NCBI GenBank assembly: GCA_937967375.1
Contig: CALCJF010000109.1
Coordinates: forward strand, 7,366-71,365
Direction of reading: 5' to 3'
Origin: an uncultured Leucobacter sp.
Lineage (GTDB): Bacteria > Actinomycetota > Actinomycetes > Actinomycetales > Microbacteriaceae
Length of the DNA: 64,000 nucleotides
Both the position numbers and the translations under genes were made by a program. Numbering within the stretch: the first letter of the stretch is position 1; every line of letters begins with the position of its first letter. Shown piece by piece: positions 52,273-61,447 of this stretch. The notes under the pieces were generated by a model. It searched no databases, was not told the DNA's origin, and saw only the letters and a program-made list of their open reading frames with translations.

Positions 52273-53984
52273 CCGAGCCGCTGCCGAGTCGACGAGGTCT
52301 ACTCAAAGGTGGCGGTGTGTTGGCCGTTGGGCTTGCGGGCGGTGTCGGTGCGGGTCTCGGCTTCTCTGAGCTGGCTCGACGCGGGCAAGACGGGCAAACC
52401 TATATTCCCGAGGAGTTCAGCGCGCCCAAGCCACGCGAGACTCCCGGGTTTGACCATCTGATCGTGCTCATGGGCGAGAACCGCTCATTCGATAATCTGC
52501 TTGGCTACCTCTACACACCCGAGGCACCCCCACCCGGCGGAGTGTTTGAGGGGCTCGCCTTCGGCGACTTTTCAAACCGCGCAGCAGACGGCACTGAGGT
52601 CGCTGCGCACGTCTATTCGGGGCCGACTGACCGCATCATGCGGCAGCCTGATCCCGACCCGGGCGAAGAGTACCCCCACGTGAACACGCAGCTTTTCGGA
52701 GCACTTGACGAGCACAACAGGGGGCGTGAGGTTGGCGAAATGCGGGCCCCGTTCAATGCGCCGGCTCCGGGCAGCGAGGCGACGATGAGCGGCTTCGTGC
52801 TCGATTACGAGACAGACTTTGAGGGTCGTACCGGGCGTAAGCCCAGTGCAGCTGAACGCGACCAGATTATGGGCTCCTTTGCGCCTGAGATGCTGCCGGT
52901 CGTTTCGGCACTCGCTCGCGATTTCGGCGTGTACGATCACTGGTTTTGTGCAGTACCGAGCCAGACATTCTGCAACCGCAGCTTCTTTCACGCCTCGACC
53001 TCGCACGGCTTTGTGACCAATCAGTACGGCACTGGCTACACGAAGTGGCTCGATGCTGCTCCTGCGCCGACGGTGTTCAACCGCCTCGAGGAGGCAGGCC
53101 TGAGCTGGCGTATCTATTTCGACGAGCTGCAATTGGTCTCGTTCACTGGTGTGATTCACGCGCCGGTGCTTGAAAAGTTCTGGAAGACCGACCGCTTCGC
53201 GACGATGGATCAGTTTGAGTCCGACGCCAAGAACGGCGAGCTGCCCGCCTACGCGTTCATCGAACCGCGAATGGTGTTCAACCACAACGACTTTCACCCT
53301 CCGGTCGGGGCGATGACCGAGAGCGACGTCTCGGGGCGAGAGGTCTACGGCGGCGCACTCTCAGACGTGCGCGCGGGCGACGCCCTGGTGCATCGTGTTT
53401 ACACTGCGCTGCGCACCAGCATGTCTGAGCATGGCTCGAATTACCTGAACACGGCGCTGCTGCTCACGTTCGACGAGCACGGCGGTACCTTTGATCACGT
53501 CGCACCGCCCGAGGCAGTGCCGCCGCAGTCGGGCGCGGGCGAGATGGGTTTCAAGTTCGATCGCCTTGGCTGCCGGGTGCCGGCCGTACTGGTGTCTGCG
53601 CACGTCGAGCGCGGCAGCGTGTTCTCTGAGACCATGCATCACGGTTCGCTCGCGGCGACCCTCAGCGAGCGCTTTGGCCTCGAAGCACTCACGGATCGTG
53701 ATGCTGGGGCGACGTCAATTGCGGCCTCGTTCAATCGCAGAGTGCCGCGCCATGTCTCGGACTGGCCTCAACCGTCTCCGGCATTCGTACCGCCAAACCC
53801 GGAGGGCGTGCATCCAGCCGATGCCGATCCAGACCGCCCCTTGAGCCCGCCAGCGAAAGGGTTGCTCGGCCTGCTGCTTGCGAAGTATGGCACGCCCGAA
53901 GAACGGGCGAACCCGCCGAAGACATTCGCGAGCGCCTACCACGCGCTGCAGAAGTACGGCTCGGGTCTTTTCGGCGCGCAGTAG
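52269..53984 (+). CDS. Tat-exported phosphoesterase (phospholipase C/acid phosphatase family)
   Basis: A 571-residue secreted enzyme of the AcpA/PLC phosphoesterase family that cleaves phospholipids or phosphate esters outside the cell. SRRGLLKGGGVLAVGLAGGV is a twin-arginine signal. Catalytic markers follow: LMGENRSFDNLLGYL with the metal and nucleophile region, NRSFFHASTSHG, FDEHGGTFDHV, and LGCRVPAVLVSAHV. It overlaps the FAH gene by 4 bases, an odd partner for amino acid synthesis genes. Confidence 0.9.
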   Translation: MTEPLPSRRGLLKGGGVLAVGLAGGVGAGLGFSELARRGQDGQTYIPEEFSAPKPRETPGFDHLIVLMGENRSFDNLLGYLYTPEAPPPGGVFEGLAFGDFSNRAADGTEVAAHVYSGPTDRIMRQPDPDPGEEYPHVNTQLFGALDEHNRGREVGEMRAPFNAPAPGSEATMSGFVLDYETDFEGRTGRKPSAAERDQIMGSFAPEMLPVVSALARDFGVYDHWFCAVPSQTFCNRSFFHASTSHGFVTNQYGTGYTKWLDAAPAPTVFNRLEEAGLSWRIYFDELQLVSFTGVIHAPVLEKFWKTDRFATMDQFESDAKNGELPAYAFIEPRMVFNHNDFHPPVGAMTESDVSGREVYGGALSDVRAGDALVHRVYTALRTSMSEHGSNYLNTALLLTFDEHGGTFDHVAPPEAVPPQSGAGEMGFKFDRLGCRVPAVLVSAHVERGSVFSETMHHGSLAATLSERFGLEALTDRDAGATSIAASFNRRVPRHVSDWPQPSPAFVPPNPEGVHPADADPDRPLSPPAKGLLGLLLAKYGTPEERANPPKTFASAYHALQKYGSGLFGAQ

Positions 53985-54091
53985 CTTGCAGCCGACGAAA
54001 GCCCCAGCAGATTTTCAGCCACGGGGGCGGTTCCTGAATATACATTTGCTGGGTTGCAGATGTTCTGCGCGCTGATGATGGAAGGCTCGGA

Positions 54092-56176
54092 GTGACCACC
54101 GACCCCGTTACGGATGCCCCGCAATCCGACACAAAAGCTTCCGCCCCCTCTGGCCGGGACGCAAAACCGATCATGACGCACCGTCAGATTCTCTTCGTGA
54201 TCTACGGGTTGATGGCAGGAATGTTTCTTTCGTCGCTCGACCAGACCATCGTCGGCACGGCGATTCGAACTATTGGTGATGACCTCAACGGCCTTGACCA
54301 GCAGGCTTGGGTGACGACGGCTTACCTGATTACCTCGACCATTTCGGTGCCGCTCTACGGCAAACTCTCTGACATTTTCGGCCGCCGCCCGCTGTTTATC
54401 TTCGGTATCGCGGTCTTCATCCTCGGTTCGCTGCTGTCTTCGTTCTCGACCTCCATGCTGATGCTCGCGGGTTTTCGCGCGTTTCAGGGCATTGGTGCGG
54501 GTGCGCTCATGTCGCTGCCTCTCGCGATCATGGGCGATATTCTCGCCCCAAGGGATCGCGCAAAGTATCAGGGCTACTTCTTTGCGGTGTTCGGCGTATC
54601 TACGGTGATTGGCCCGCTCGTCGGCGGCCTGTTTGCTGGCGCGAATGAGATTCTGTGGATCGCGGGCTGGCGCTGGGTGTTTCTCGTGAACGTGCCGATC
54701 GGTCTCATTGCGCTTGCCATGGTGTTTGCGTTCTTGCACCTGCCGAAGCTCGGGGCGAAGACCGCACAGCCTCGCATCGACTGGTGGGGTGCGACTGCAG
54801 TGATTCTTGCGCTTGTGCCATTGCTGCTCGTCGCAGAGCAGGGCCGCGAGTGGGGTTGGGGCTCGGCTATCGCGATCACCTGCTACGCGGTCGGCCTCGC
54901 GAGTGCGGTCGCGTTCATCGTGATCGAGATCGCGATGAAAGACGACGCGATCATTCCGATGAAACTGTTCCGTTCTGGCACCTTCTCGATGGCGACGCTC
55001 ATCGGCGTGCTCGTCGGATTCGGCATGTTCGGCGCCATGATGACCATTCCGCTGTACATGCAGATCGTCGTTGGTCTCAACCCGACCGAGTCCGGTCTTG
55101 CCATGATCCCAATGGTGGTGGGGCTCATGATTGCGGCGATGACTTCGGGGCAGATCACCGCGCGCACCGGCAAATACCGCATCTTCCCGGTGACTGGCAG
55201 CCTCTTCACCGCAATCGGCTTCTTTTTGCTCACCTTCATGACCTACGACAAGCCGCTTTGGTACATGATGCTCAGCATGTTCGTCGTTGGGCTCGGACTC
55301 GGGCAGCTGATGCAGACCCTCGTGCTTGCAAGCCAAAACTCGGTGGCCGCCGAAGACATGGGGGTGGCCTCGAGCTCGGCGACGTTCTTCCGGCAGATCG
55401 GTGGCACCCTGGGCACCGCGATCATGCTGTCCGTGCTGTTCACCGCGTTGCCAAATAATATTGTGCACAGCATGTCAGATCGCGACACTCTCACCTCCGC
55501 GCTGAACGCAGCGCTCGATCCTGCCGTTGCTGATGCTCCAGAGAACGCAGCCATTATGAAACAGCTGTGGGATCCAGTGGTAGAACCGATGCAGAAGGGC
55601 ATTCAGGATCAGCTCGACTCTGGCGTAAAGCAAGCCGAGGCCCAGGCGACGAAAGCGGTGGCCGATCAGGTCACGGCCGCGGTGCAGGCTCAGGTCGACG
55701 CGGGGGCGCTGCCATCCGAGATGGCGCAGAGCGTCATCGACCAGCAGGTAGCCGCTGCACTACCCGAGGCGCAGCAGCAGGCGCTTGAGGCGGTCGCCGA
55801 GAAGGCGCACGCATCGGTAAATGGAGATGGCGTCGCCGTCGACTGGTCTGATAGCGCGCAGCGCAAGTACTGGGTGAACGAGCTGTCAGGCAAACTCGTG
55901 CAACAGGTGAAAGAAGGCGATACTTCAGCAACCGACCACGCGAATGGCTCGATCAGTGATACCTCGTTCCTCACTGGCGCCGACCCTCGACTTTCGAAAC
56001 CGTTCATGGTGGGCTTCACACAGTCTGCCGTTACGATCTACTGGGTCGGGTTCAGCGTATTGCTCGCCGCATTCGTATTGAGCTGGTTCTTCAGAGTGCC
56101 CCCGCTTCGGCAGCGGTCAGCGCTGCAGGAGCGCGCGGATCGGGAGTGGCCGGCGCAGGCGGAGCGCGACAGCTAG
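54092..56176 (+). CDS. MFS drug:proton antiporter, DHA2 (14-helix) family, with large loop insertion
   Basis: The 694-residue protein is 150-200 residues longer than typical EmrB/QacA exporters. Motif C-like GFRAFQGIGAGALMSLPLAI, motif A-like GKLSDIFGRRPLFI, and SSLDQTIVGTAI in helix 1 mark DHA2. Between the last two helices (about residues 465-645) lies a hydrophilic Ala/Gln-rich helical region, likely coiled coil, facing outside. The GTG at 54092 follows GAAGG. A TATACA-like -10 lies about 50 bases upstream. Substrate unknown. Confidence 0.9.
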   Translation: MTTDPVTDAPQSDTKASAPSGRDAKPIMTHRQILFVIYGLMAGMFLSSLDQTIVGTAIRTIGDDLNGLDQQAWVTTAYLITSTISVPLYGKLSDIFGRRPLFIFGIAVFILGSLLSSFSTSMLMLAGFRAFQGIGAGALMSLPLAIMGDILAPRDRAKYQGYFFAVFGVSTVIGPLVGGLFAGANEILWIAGWRWVFLVNVPIGLIALAMVFAFLHLPKLGAKTAQPRIDWWGATAVILALVPLLLVAEQGREWGWGSAIAITCYAVGLASAVAFIVIEIAMKDDAIIPMKLFRSGTFSMATLIGVLVGFGMFGAMMTIPLYMQIVVGLNPTESGLAMIPMVVGLMIAAMTSGQITARTGKYRIFPVTGSLFTAIGFFLLTFMTYDKPLWYMMLSMFVVGLGLGQLMQTLVLASQNSVAAEDMGVASSSATFFRQIGGTLGTAIMLSVLFTALPNNIVHSMSDRDTLTSALNAALDPAVADAPENAAIMKQLWDPVVEPMQKGIQDQLDSGVKQAEAQATKAVADQVTAAVQAQVDAGALPSEMAQSVIDQQVAAALPEAQQQALEAVAEKAHASVNGDGVAVDWSDSAQRKYWVNELSGKLVQQVKEGDTSATDHANGSISDTSFLTGADPRLSKPFMVGFTQSAVTIYWVGFSVLLAAFVLSWFFRVPPLRQRSALQERADREWPAQAERDS

Positions 56177-56287
56177 CCACTCGCGGGTGGCGTGCTCTCC
56201 GGAGGATCGCCGGGGGCGCCGGGGGTCGCGGCCCGGCAAAGCCTGGGATGTCGCGGCGAGTCGGTGGACGAAGCGATGCGTGCGGCC

Positions 56288-56293
56288 TAGACT
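56288..56293 (+). promoter_or_regulatory. -10 element TAGACT of the GAF regulator
   Basis: TAGACT lies 38 bases upstream of the TTG start; the leader would hold GGAGGG. No -35 match. Confidence 0.4.
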
Positions 56294-56325
56294 CGGCTGC
56301 ATTCCGCACGTGGAGGGAGCCATCG

Positions 56326-57672
56326 TTGTCTCGAGAGTGGCGCGCGCTGCGCCGCGGCGAATCCGCTGAAGCTCGCCGTAGGGAGATCGAGCGCGCCTAC
56401 GAACTTTTCCTTGACAACGAGACGCAGCGCTTCGGGGGGCCGCTGGGCTCTATCCGCGAGATCGTCCTGCAGTCCTGGCGGCGCTCCGTCGATCAGTCCA
56501 TCGACCCGGATGCGGAGCCAGGGGCGGCGCCGCTCAGCGCCGACGAACTGCGGGAGCTCCGTCGGATCCACCCGCTCGCGGCGGCGCTTCCGGTGCTCGA
56601 ACGGTTGCTGCTCGACGAAGCGGCCGACTCCGGCTTCATCGTCGCCGTGGGTGACGCGCAGGGCCGGCTGCTCTGGGTGGACGGGGATCGGCAGCTCCGG
56701 GCCAAGGCCGAAGACATCGGCTTCACCGCGGGGACGGACTGGTCCGAGCGCTCCGTGGGAACGAGCGCTCCGGGCAGCGCCCTCGCCCTTGGGCACCCGA
56801 TGCAAGTGTTCGGTGCCGAGCACTTCAGCCGCGCGGTGCACCAGTGGAGCTGCGCCGCGACCCCGGTGCACGACCCAGAGACGGGGGCGATCCTCGGCGT
56901 GATCGACATCACCGGGGGCGAGACCATCGCCGAGCCGCACGTGCTCCCGCTCGTGGAGGCGACGCGGCACGCGGTCGAGGCAGAGCTCAAACTCGAGGCG
57001 ATGCGTCGCATGGTCGAGCATGAGCGCAGACGCACCTTAGAGCCGCGACAACCGCAGCGGTCCGCGGGCAGGCCCCGCGCCTCCGCCGCGATCTCGACGA
57101 GGCTCATCGTGATGGGCCGCGAGCAGGCGGTGCTTGACACCGGCGTCGCTGTGCTCGAGCTCGCCCGCCGGCACGCGGAGATCCTGCTCGCGCTCTCGAC
57201 CTCGCCGCAGGGGCTCAGCGCTGCTGCGCTCGCCCAACAGGTCTATGGGGAGCGCGAGAGCCAGGAGACGCTGCGGGCGGAGCTCGTGCGGCTCCGCAAG
57301 TTCTTCTCCGTGCACGGGGTGCAGTTGGGCCTCGAGTCACGCCCCTACCGCCTCGACGGCCTCCTTCAGGTCGACGCGACCGATGCGCTCGCCGCGATCG
57401 CACGGGGGGCGCATCGGCTCGCGCTGGCGAGCTACGGCGGCCCGGTGCTTATCGGCTCCGAGTCGCCGATCGTGGTAGAGCTGCGCGGCGAGCTCGAAGC
57501 CACTCTGCGCGAATCGATGCTGCAATCCGCGGCACCAGATCTGCTGTTCGAATACGCGCAGCACTGGGCTGAGGAGGATGCGCAGGTCTGGCAGACGCTC
57601 CTGCAGGTGCTGCCGCAGCTTTCGCCGAAACGCGCGAGGGCCGTCGCTCGACTTGAGCAGTTGCGGCGCTGA
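56326..57672 (+). CDS. GAF-domain transcriptional regulator (AcoR-like, lacking the sigma-54 module)
   Basis: A 448-residue protein with an AcoR-type N-terminus (IREIVLQSWRRSVDQSIDPD), a GAF sensory domain at about 80-220 (DSGFIVAVGDAQGRLLWVDG; GTSAPGSALALGHPMQVFGA), and a C-terminal winged-helix-like part (LALSTSPQGLSAAALAQQVY). No AAA+ or Fis domain is present; this reduced form replaces sigma-54 activators in actinobacteria. The TTG at 56326 is chosen for GGAGGG 8 bases upstream. It uses TCC Ser and CGG Arg codons more than its neighbours. It lies directly before the aldehyde dehydrogenase it probably controls. Confidence 0.82.
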   Translation: MSREWRALRRGESAEARRREIERAYELFLDNETQRFGGPLGSIREIVLQSWRRSVDQSIDPDAEPGAAPLSADELRELRRIHPLAAALPVLERLLLDEAADSGFIVAVGDAQGRLLWVDGDRQLRAKAEDIGFTAGTDWSERSVGTSAPGSALALGHPMQVFGAEHFSRAVHQWSCAATPVHDPETGAILGVIDITGGETIAEPHVLPLVEATRHAVEAELKLEAMRRMVEHERRRTLEPRQPQRSAGRPRASAAISTRLIVMGREQAVLDTGVAVLELARRHAEILLALSTSPQGLSAAALAQQVYGERESQETLRAELVRLRKFFSVHGVQLGLESRPYRLDGLLQVDATDALAAIARGAHRLALASYGGPVLIGSESPIVVELRGELEATLRESMLQSAAPDLLFEYAQHWAEEDAQVWQTLLQVLPQLSPKRARAVARLEQLRR

Positions 57673-57720
57673 GCCGGCGCGGCGCTTGAAGCCGCGCCGC
57701 GCAGGGTAGCGCCGCGTAGC

Positions 57721-57758
57721 GCAACGCAGATGCAACGTTGCCGCAACGTCGACGCAAC
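57721..57758 (+). repeat. Four GCAAC repeats at 11-bp spacing in the aldehyde dehydrogenase promoter region
   Basis: GCAAC begins at 57721, 57732, 57743 and 57754, each exactly 11 bases apart, about one helical turn. Copy two continues into the palindrome GCAACGTTGC (57732-57741). Candidate -10 elements TAGCGT (57770-57775) and TAGGTT (57804-57809) follow. Equal helical phasing suggests cooperative binding of the upstream GAF regulator. Confidence 0.65.
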
Positions 57759-57835
57759 CCCTGCAGAGATAGCGTCGTGGCACCGGGGCGCGAGTGGGCG
57801 CTCTAGGTTCGACAGCGAAGTCAGAGGAGCCCATC

Positions 57836-59359
57836 ATGACCGTATACGCATCTCCGGGTCAGCCGGATTCACTCGTCACCTTTCGGAGCCGCTACGAGCA
57901 CTACATCGGCGGGCAGTGGGTGCCCCCGGTGCGCGGCCAGTACTTCGAGAACGTGACACCCGTGACCGGGAAGGTGTTTTGCGAGGTTGCCCGCGGCACC
58001 GCGGAAGACATCGATGCCGCGCTGGACGCGGCGCATGCCGCCGCGGCGACGTGGACGAAGACGAGCCCCGCTGAGCGCGCCGTGATCCTCAACCGCATCG
58101 CGGACCGCATCGAACAGCACCTCGAGATGATCGCGGTGGCCGAAACCTGGGACAACGGCAAGGCGGTGCGCGAAACTCTCAACGCAGACATTCCGCTCGC
58201 CATCGATCACTTCCGGTACTTTGCCGGGGCGATTCGTGCGCAGGAGGGCGGCATTTCTCAGATCAACGAGGATCTCGTGGCCTATCACTTCCACGAGCCG
58301 CTCGGGGTTGTCGGCCAGATCATCCCGTGGAACTTCCCGATCCTCATGGCGACATGGAAGCTCGCACCGGCGCTCGCCGCGGGCAACTGCGTGGTGATCA
58401 AGCCCGCCGAGCAGACGCCCGCGTCGATCCTGGTGCTCTTCGAGCTGATCGGTGACCTGCTGCCCCCGGGCGTGGTGAACATCGTAAACGGCTTCGGCGT
58501 TGAGGCGGGCAAGCCGTTGGCGACGAGCCCGCGAATTCGCAAGATCGCGTTTACCGGCGAAACCACCACCGGACGTCTGATTATGCAGTACGCCACCGAG
58601 AACATCATCCCGGTGACGCTCGAGCTTGGGGGGAAGAGCCCCAACCTCTTCTTCGCCGACGTGATGGCCCGCGATGATGCATACTGGCAGAAGGCTCAAG
58701 AGGGCTTTACCATGTTCGCCTTGAACCAGGGCGAGGTGTGCACGTGCCCGTCGCGCGCGCTGATCCAGGAGTCCATCGCCGACGACTTCCTCGATGCGGT
58801 GGTGGAGCGCACGGAGCGCATCGTGCGGGGGAACCCGCTCGACACCGACACGATGATGGGTGCGCAGGCCTCGAACGACCAGTTCGAGAAGATCAAGTCC
58901 TATCTCGATATCGGGCGGCAGGAGGGCGCCAAGCTGCTGACGGGCGGCGGGGTTGCCGATCTCGGGGGCGAGCTCTCGGGCGGCTTCTATATTCAGCCGA
59001 CCATCTTTCGCGGCGATAACTCGATGCGCATCTTCCAGGAGGAGATCTTCGGGCCCGTGGTCTCGGCGACGACATTCACCGACTTCGATGATGCCGTGCG
59101 CATTGCGAATGACACGCTGTACGGACTCGGGGCGGGGGTATGGAGCCGCAACGGCAACACGGCCTACCGTGCGGGCCGTGCGATCGAGGCGGGGCGCGTG
59201 TGGGTGAACAACTACCACGCCTATCCGGCGCACGCCGCGTTCGGTGGCTACAAGTCGAGCGGCATTGGTCGTGAGAACCACCTGATGATGCTCGACCACT
59301 ACCAGCAGACGAAGAACCTGCTGGTGAGCTACCAGGAGACGGTCGACGGCTTCTTCTAA
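57836..59359 (+). CDS. NAD-dependent aldehyde dehydrogenase (acetaldehyde type)
   Basis: A 507-residue enzyme converting aldehydes to acids. The N-terminus RYEHYIGGQWVPPVRGQYFE resembles the ExaC/AcoD group. QIIPWNFPILMATWKLAPAL, the Glu of LELGGKSPNLFF and the catalytic Cys in NQGEVCTCPSRAL are present. The ATG at 57836 follows AGAGGAG. DUF779 downstream and the GAF regulator upstream form a recurrent trio for alcohol or acetaldehyde use. Confidence 0.94.
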   Translation: MTVYASPGQPDSLVTFRSRYEHYIGGQWVPPVRGQYFENVTPVTGKVFCEVARGTAEDIDAALDAAHAAAATWTKTSPAERAVILNRIADRIEQHLEMIAVAETWDNGKAVRETLNADIPLAIDHFRYFAGAIRAQEGGISQINEDLVAYHFHEPLGVVGQIIPWNFPILMATWKLAPALAAGNCVVIKPAEQTPASILVLFELIGDLLPPGVVNIVNGFGVEAGKPLATSPRIRKIAFTGETTTGRLIMQYATENIIPVTLELGGKSPNLFFADVMARDDAYWQKAQEGFTMFALNQGEVCTCPSRALIQESIADDFLDAVVERTERIVRGNPLDTDTMMGAQASNDQFEKIKSYLDIGRQEGAKLLTGGGVADLGGELSGGFYIQPTIFRGDNSMRIFQEEIFGPVVSATTFTDFDDAVRIANDTLYGLGAGVWSRNGNTAYRAGRAIEAGRVWVNNYHAYPAHAAFGGYKSSGIGRENHLMMLDHYQQTKNLLVSYQETVDGFF

Positions 59360-59509
59360 GCCGGAGCCGCACGCGACTATCGGGTCGGCACCCCGCCCGG
59401 ACTCAAAAGTTCGGAGCGAGGTGCTGCCCGGAGTTGCCGCTCGCAGCCAACCAACGCCTCAAACCATTCGCCGCCCGAAGCCAGCCACCGCCCGGAAACT
59501 GAGATCGCC

Positions 59510-60025
59510 ATGACCGACACCCCGCCCGCAGCAGCGCCGGCAGATGATTCTTGCGAGCTCGGCACCGGCCAAAGCGGCACCGGCCAAGCTGACGCCGGCT
59601 CGCTCGGCACCCCCGACCCCGAGGCGGTCGCGGCGCGCCCCGAGGTCGCGGGCGAGCTCGAGAGCCGGTTGGCTTTCACTCCAGCAGCACTCGACCTCAT
59701 CAAGCGGCTCTGGGCGCTGCACGGGCCGCTCATGTTCCACCAATCGGGCGGCTGCTGCGACGGCAGCGCGCCGATGTGCTACCCGGCGGGAGAATTCAAG
59801 ACCGGCGGGCAGGACGTGCTGCTCGGGACCCTCGAACTGCGTGCGCTTCCTCCTGCCCCAGCCGGGGCGCCACCACGCGAGATCGGGTTCTGGATGTCAC
59901 GCGAGCAGTTCGCGGTCTGGGCTCACACGCACCTCACCGTCGATGTGGTCCCGGGGCGCGGCAGCGGCTTCTCGCTCGAGGCGCCCGAGGGCAAGCGCTT
60001 TCTCATCAGGTCGCGCCTGCTCTGA
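59510..60025 (+). CDS. DUF779 protein
   Basis: The 171-residue protein has a 55-residue Gly/Ala-rich extension and then the DUF779 core: LMFHQSGGCCDGSAPMCY, with its paired Cys and later Cys, then EIGFWMSREQFAVWAHTHLT. DUF779 genes commonly follow acetaldehyde dehydrogenase genes. The Cys cluster suggests metal binding. Its role, possibly in dehydrogenase activation, is not established here. No strong Shine-Dalgarno. Confidence 0.88.
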   Translation: MTDTPPAAAPADDSCELGTGQSGTGQADAGSLGTPDPEAVAARPEVAGELESRLAFTPAALDLIKRLWALHGPLMFHQSGGCCDGSAPMCYPAGEFKTGGQDVLLGTLELRALPPAPAGAPPREIGFWMSREQFAVWAHTHLTVDVVPGRGSGFSLEAPEGKRFLIRSRLL

Positions 60026-60076
60026 GACGCACGGTCGCTTCCGCGCCGGAATGCGGGGCGACTCAGCATTTGCTGC

Positions 60077-60082
60077 GACAAT
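60077..60082 (+). promoter_or_regulatory. -10-like GACAAT of rlmN
   Basis: GACAAT ends 6 bases before the GTG start and no Shine-Dalgarno is present, compatible with leaderless transcription. Confidence 0.35.
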
Positions 60083-60088
60083 GGTTCG

Positions 60089-61396
60089 GTGGATCCCAAT
60101 AAGCTCAATCACGCGAACCAGCCCGAACAGGGCAAGTTGATTCGCACGCGCCCACGCAGTGCAGAGGACAGGCCTCAGACGCGCCCGCGCACGGAGGGCT
60201 GGAAGCAGCTCACCGGCCCCGACGGGCGGCCGACGCTGCAATTCGCGTCGCCTCGAGTGAAGCAGCCGCCACAGCATCTCGCCGACATGACGCTTGAGGA
60301 GCGCGAGGCGAAGGTCGTCGAGCTCGGCCTGCCGAAGTTTCGTGCCAAGCAGTTGTCGAAGCACTACTTCGAGCACTACACGAGCGACCCGGCGAAGATG
60401 ACAGATTTACCGAAGGATCGCCGCGACGATCTCGCCGAGGCCTTCTTTCCGCCCCTGCTCACCGAGGTGAAGCGCCTCGTGACCGATGACGGCGCGACCA
60501 TCAAGTTTCTGTGGCGTCTCTTCGACGGGGCACTCGTCGAGTCGGTGCTGATGCGATACCCGGGGCGCATCACGCTGTGCGTCTCGAGTCAGTGCGGCTG
60601 CGGTATGAACTGCCCCTTCTGTGCGACCGGCCAGGCGGGCCTCACTCGTAATATGTCTACCGCCGAGATTCTCGACCAGGTCGTGCAGGCGAACCGGGTG
60701 ATCGCAGAGGGCGGGCTCGGCCGTGCGCGTGAAGAGGGCAACGGAGCCGAGGCGGAGCGCGTCAACAACATCGTGTTCATGGGCATGGGCGAGCCGCTCG
60801 CGAACTACAAGCGCGTGATGAATGCCGTGCACCGCATGGCTGCAGACGCCCCGGAGGGGCTTGGAATGAGCGCGCGCGGCATCACGGTGTCGACCGTGGG
60901 CCTCGCTCCGGCGATCAGAAAGCTCGCCGACGAGAACATTCCGGTGACCTTCGCGCTCTCACTGCACGCTCCCGACGATCAGCTGCGCGACGAATTGATC
61001 CCCGTGAACAGCCGCTGGAAGGTCGACGAGGTGCTCGACGCCGCTCGCGCCTACTTCGACCGCACGGGCCGTCGCGTCTCGATCGAGTATGCGCTGATCA
61101 AAGACATGAACGATCACGCGTGGCGCGCCGAGCTTCTGGCTGACAAGCTGAACGCTCGCGGTCGTGGCTGGGTGCACGTGAACCCGATTCCACTGAATCC
61201 CACGCCTGGGTCGGTCTGGACGAGCTCGACTCGTGAGGTGACGCGCGAGTTCGTCGATCGTCTGAATGCCGCCGGCATTCCGACGACGCTGCGCGACACT
61301 CGCGGCAAAGAGATCGACGGTGCCTGTGGGCAGTTGGTCGCTTCGGAGCAGGACAAGGCCGACGCCGCAGCATTCGCGGCGACACTCGACGAATAA
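60089..61396 (+). CDS. rlmN: Dual-specificity RNA methyltransferase RlmN
   Basis: A 435-residue radical SAM enzyme that methylates C2 of A2503 in 23S rRNA and A37 in tRNA. The cluster-binding CxxxCxxC lies in CGMNCPFCATG; MGMGEPLANYKRV, STVGLAPAIRKLA, and the resolving Cys in EIDGACGQLVASE are seen. About 55 residues at the N-terminus are extra and basic. The GTG at 60089 is chosen as the first in-frame start after a -10-like hexamer; the core may start later. Confidence 0.94.
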   Translation: MDPNKLNHANQPEQGKLIRTRPRSAEDRPQTRPRTEGWKQLTGPDGRPTLQFASPRVKQPPQHLADMTLEEREAKVVELGLPKFRAKQLSKHYFEHYTSDPAKMTDLPKDRRDDLAEAFFPPLLTEVKRLVTDDGATIKFLWRLFDGALVESVLMRYPGRITLCVSSQCGCGMNCPFCATGQAGLTRNMSTAEILDQVVQANRVIAEGGLGRAREEGNGAEAERVNNIVFMGMGEPLANYKRVMNAVHRMAADAPEGLGMSARGITVSTVGLAPAIRKLADENIPVTFALSLHAPDDQLRDELIPVNSRWKVDEVLDAARAYFDRTGRRVSIEYALIKDMNDHAWRAELLADKLNARGRGWVHVNPIPLNPTPGSVWTSSTREVTREFVDRLNAAGIPTTLRDTRGKEIDGACGQLVASEQDKADAAAFAATLDE

Positions 61397-61435
61397 GCCT
61401 CATCAATAGAAGGTGCGTGTTTCATTCCCATCGCT

Positions 61436-61441
61436 TATAGT
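61436..61441 (+). promoter_or_regulatory. -10 element TATAGT of the LysR gene
   Basis: TATAGT ends 6 bases before the ATG, and the GGGGGA between is too close to act as a Shine-Dalgarno. The message is probably leaderless. Confidence 0.55.
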
Positions 61442-61447
61442 GGGGGA

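Noticed and set aside
53936..55468. Open frame of 510 codons opposite the DHA2 exporter
   Set aside because: It consists largely of charged residues and His without domain-like pattern, and the exporter on the other strand is certain.
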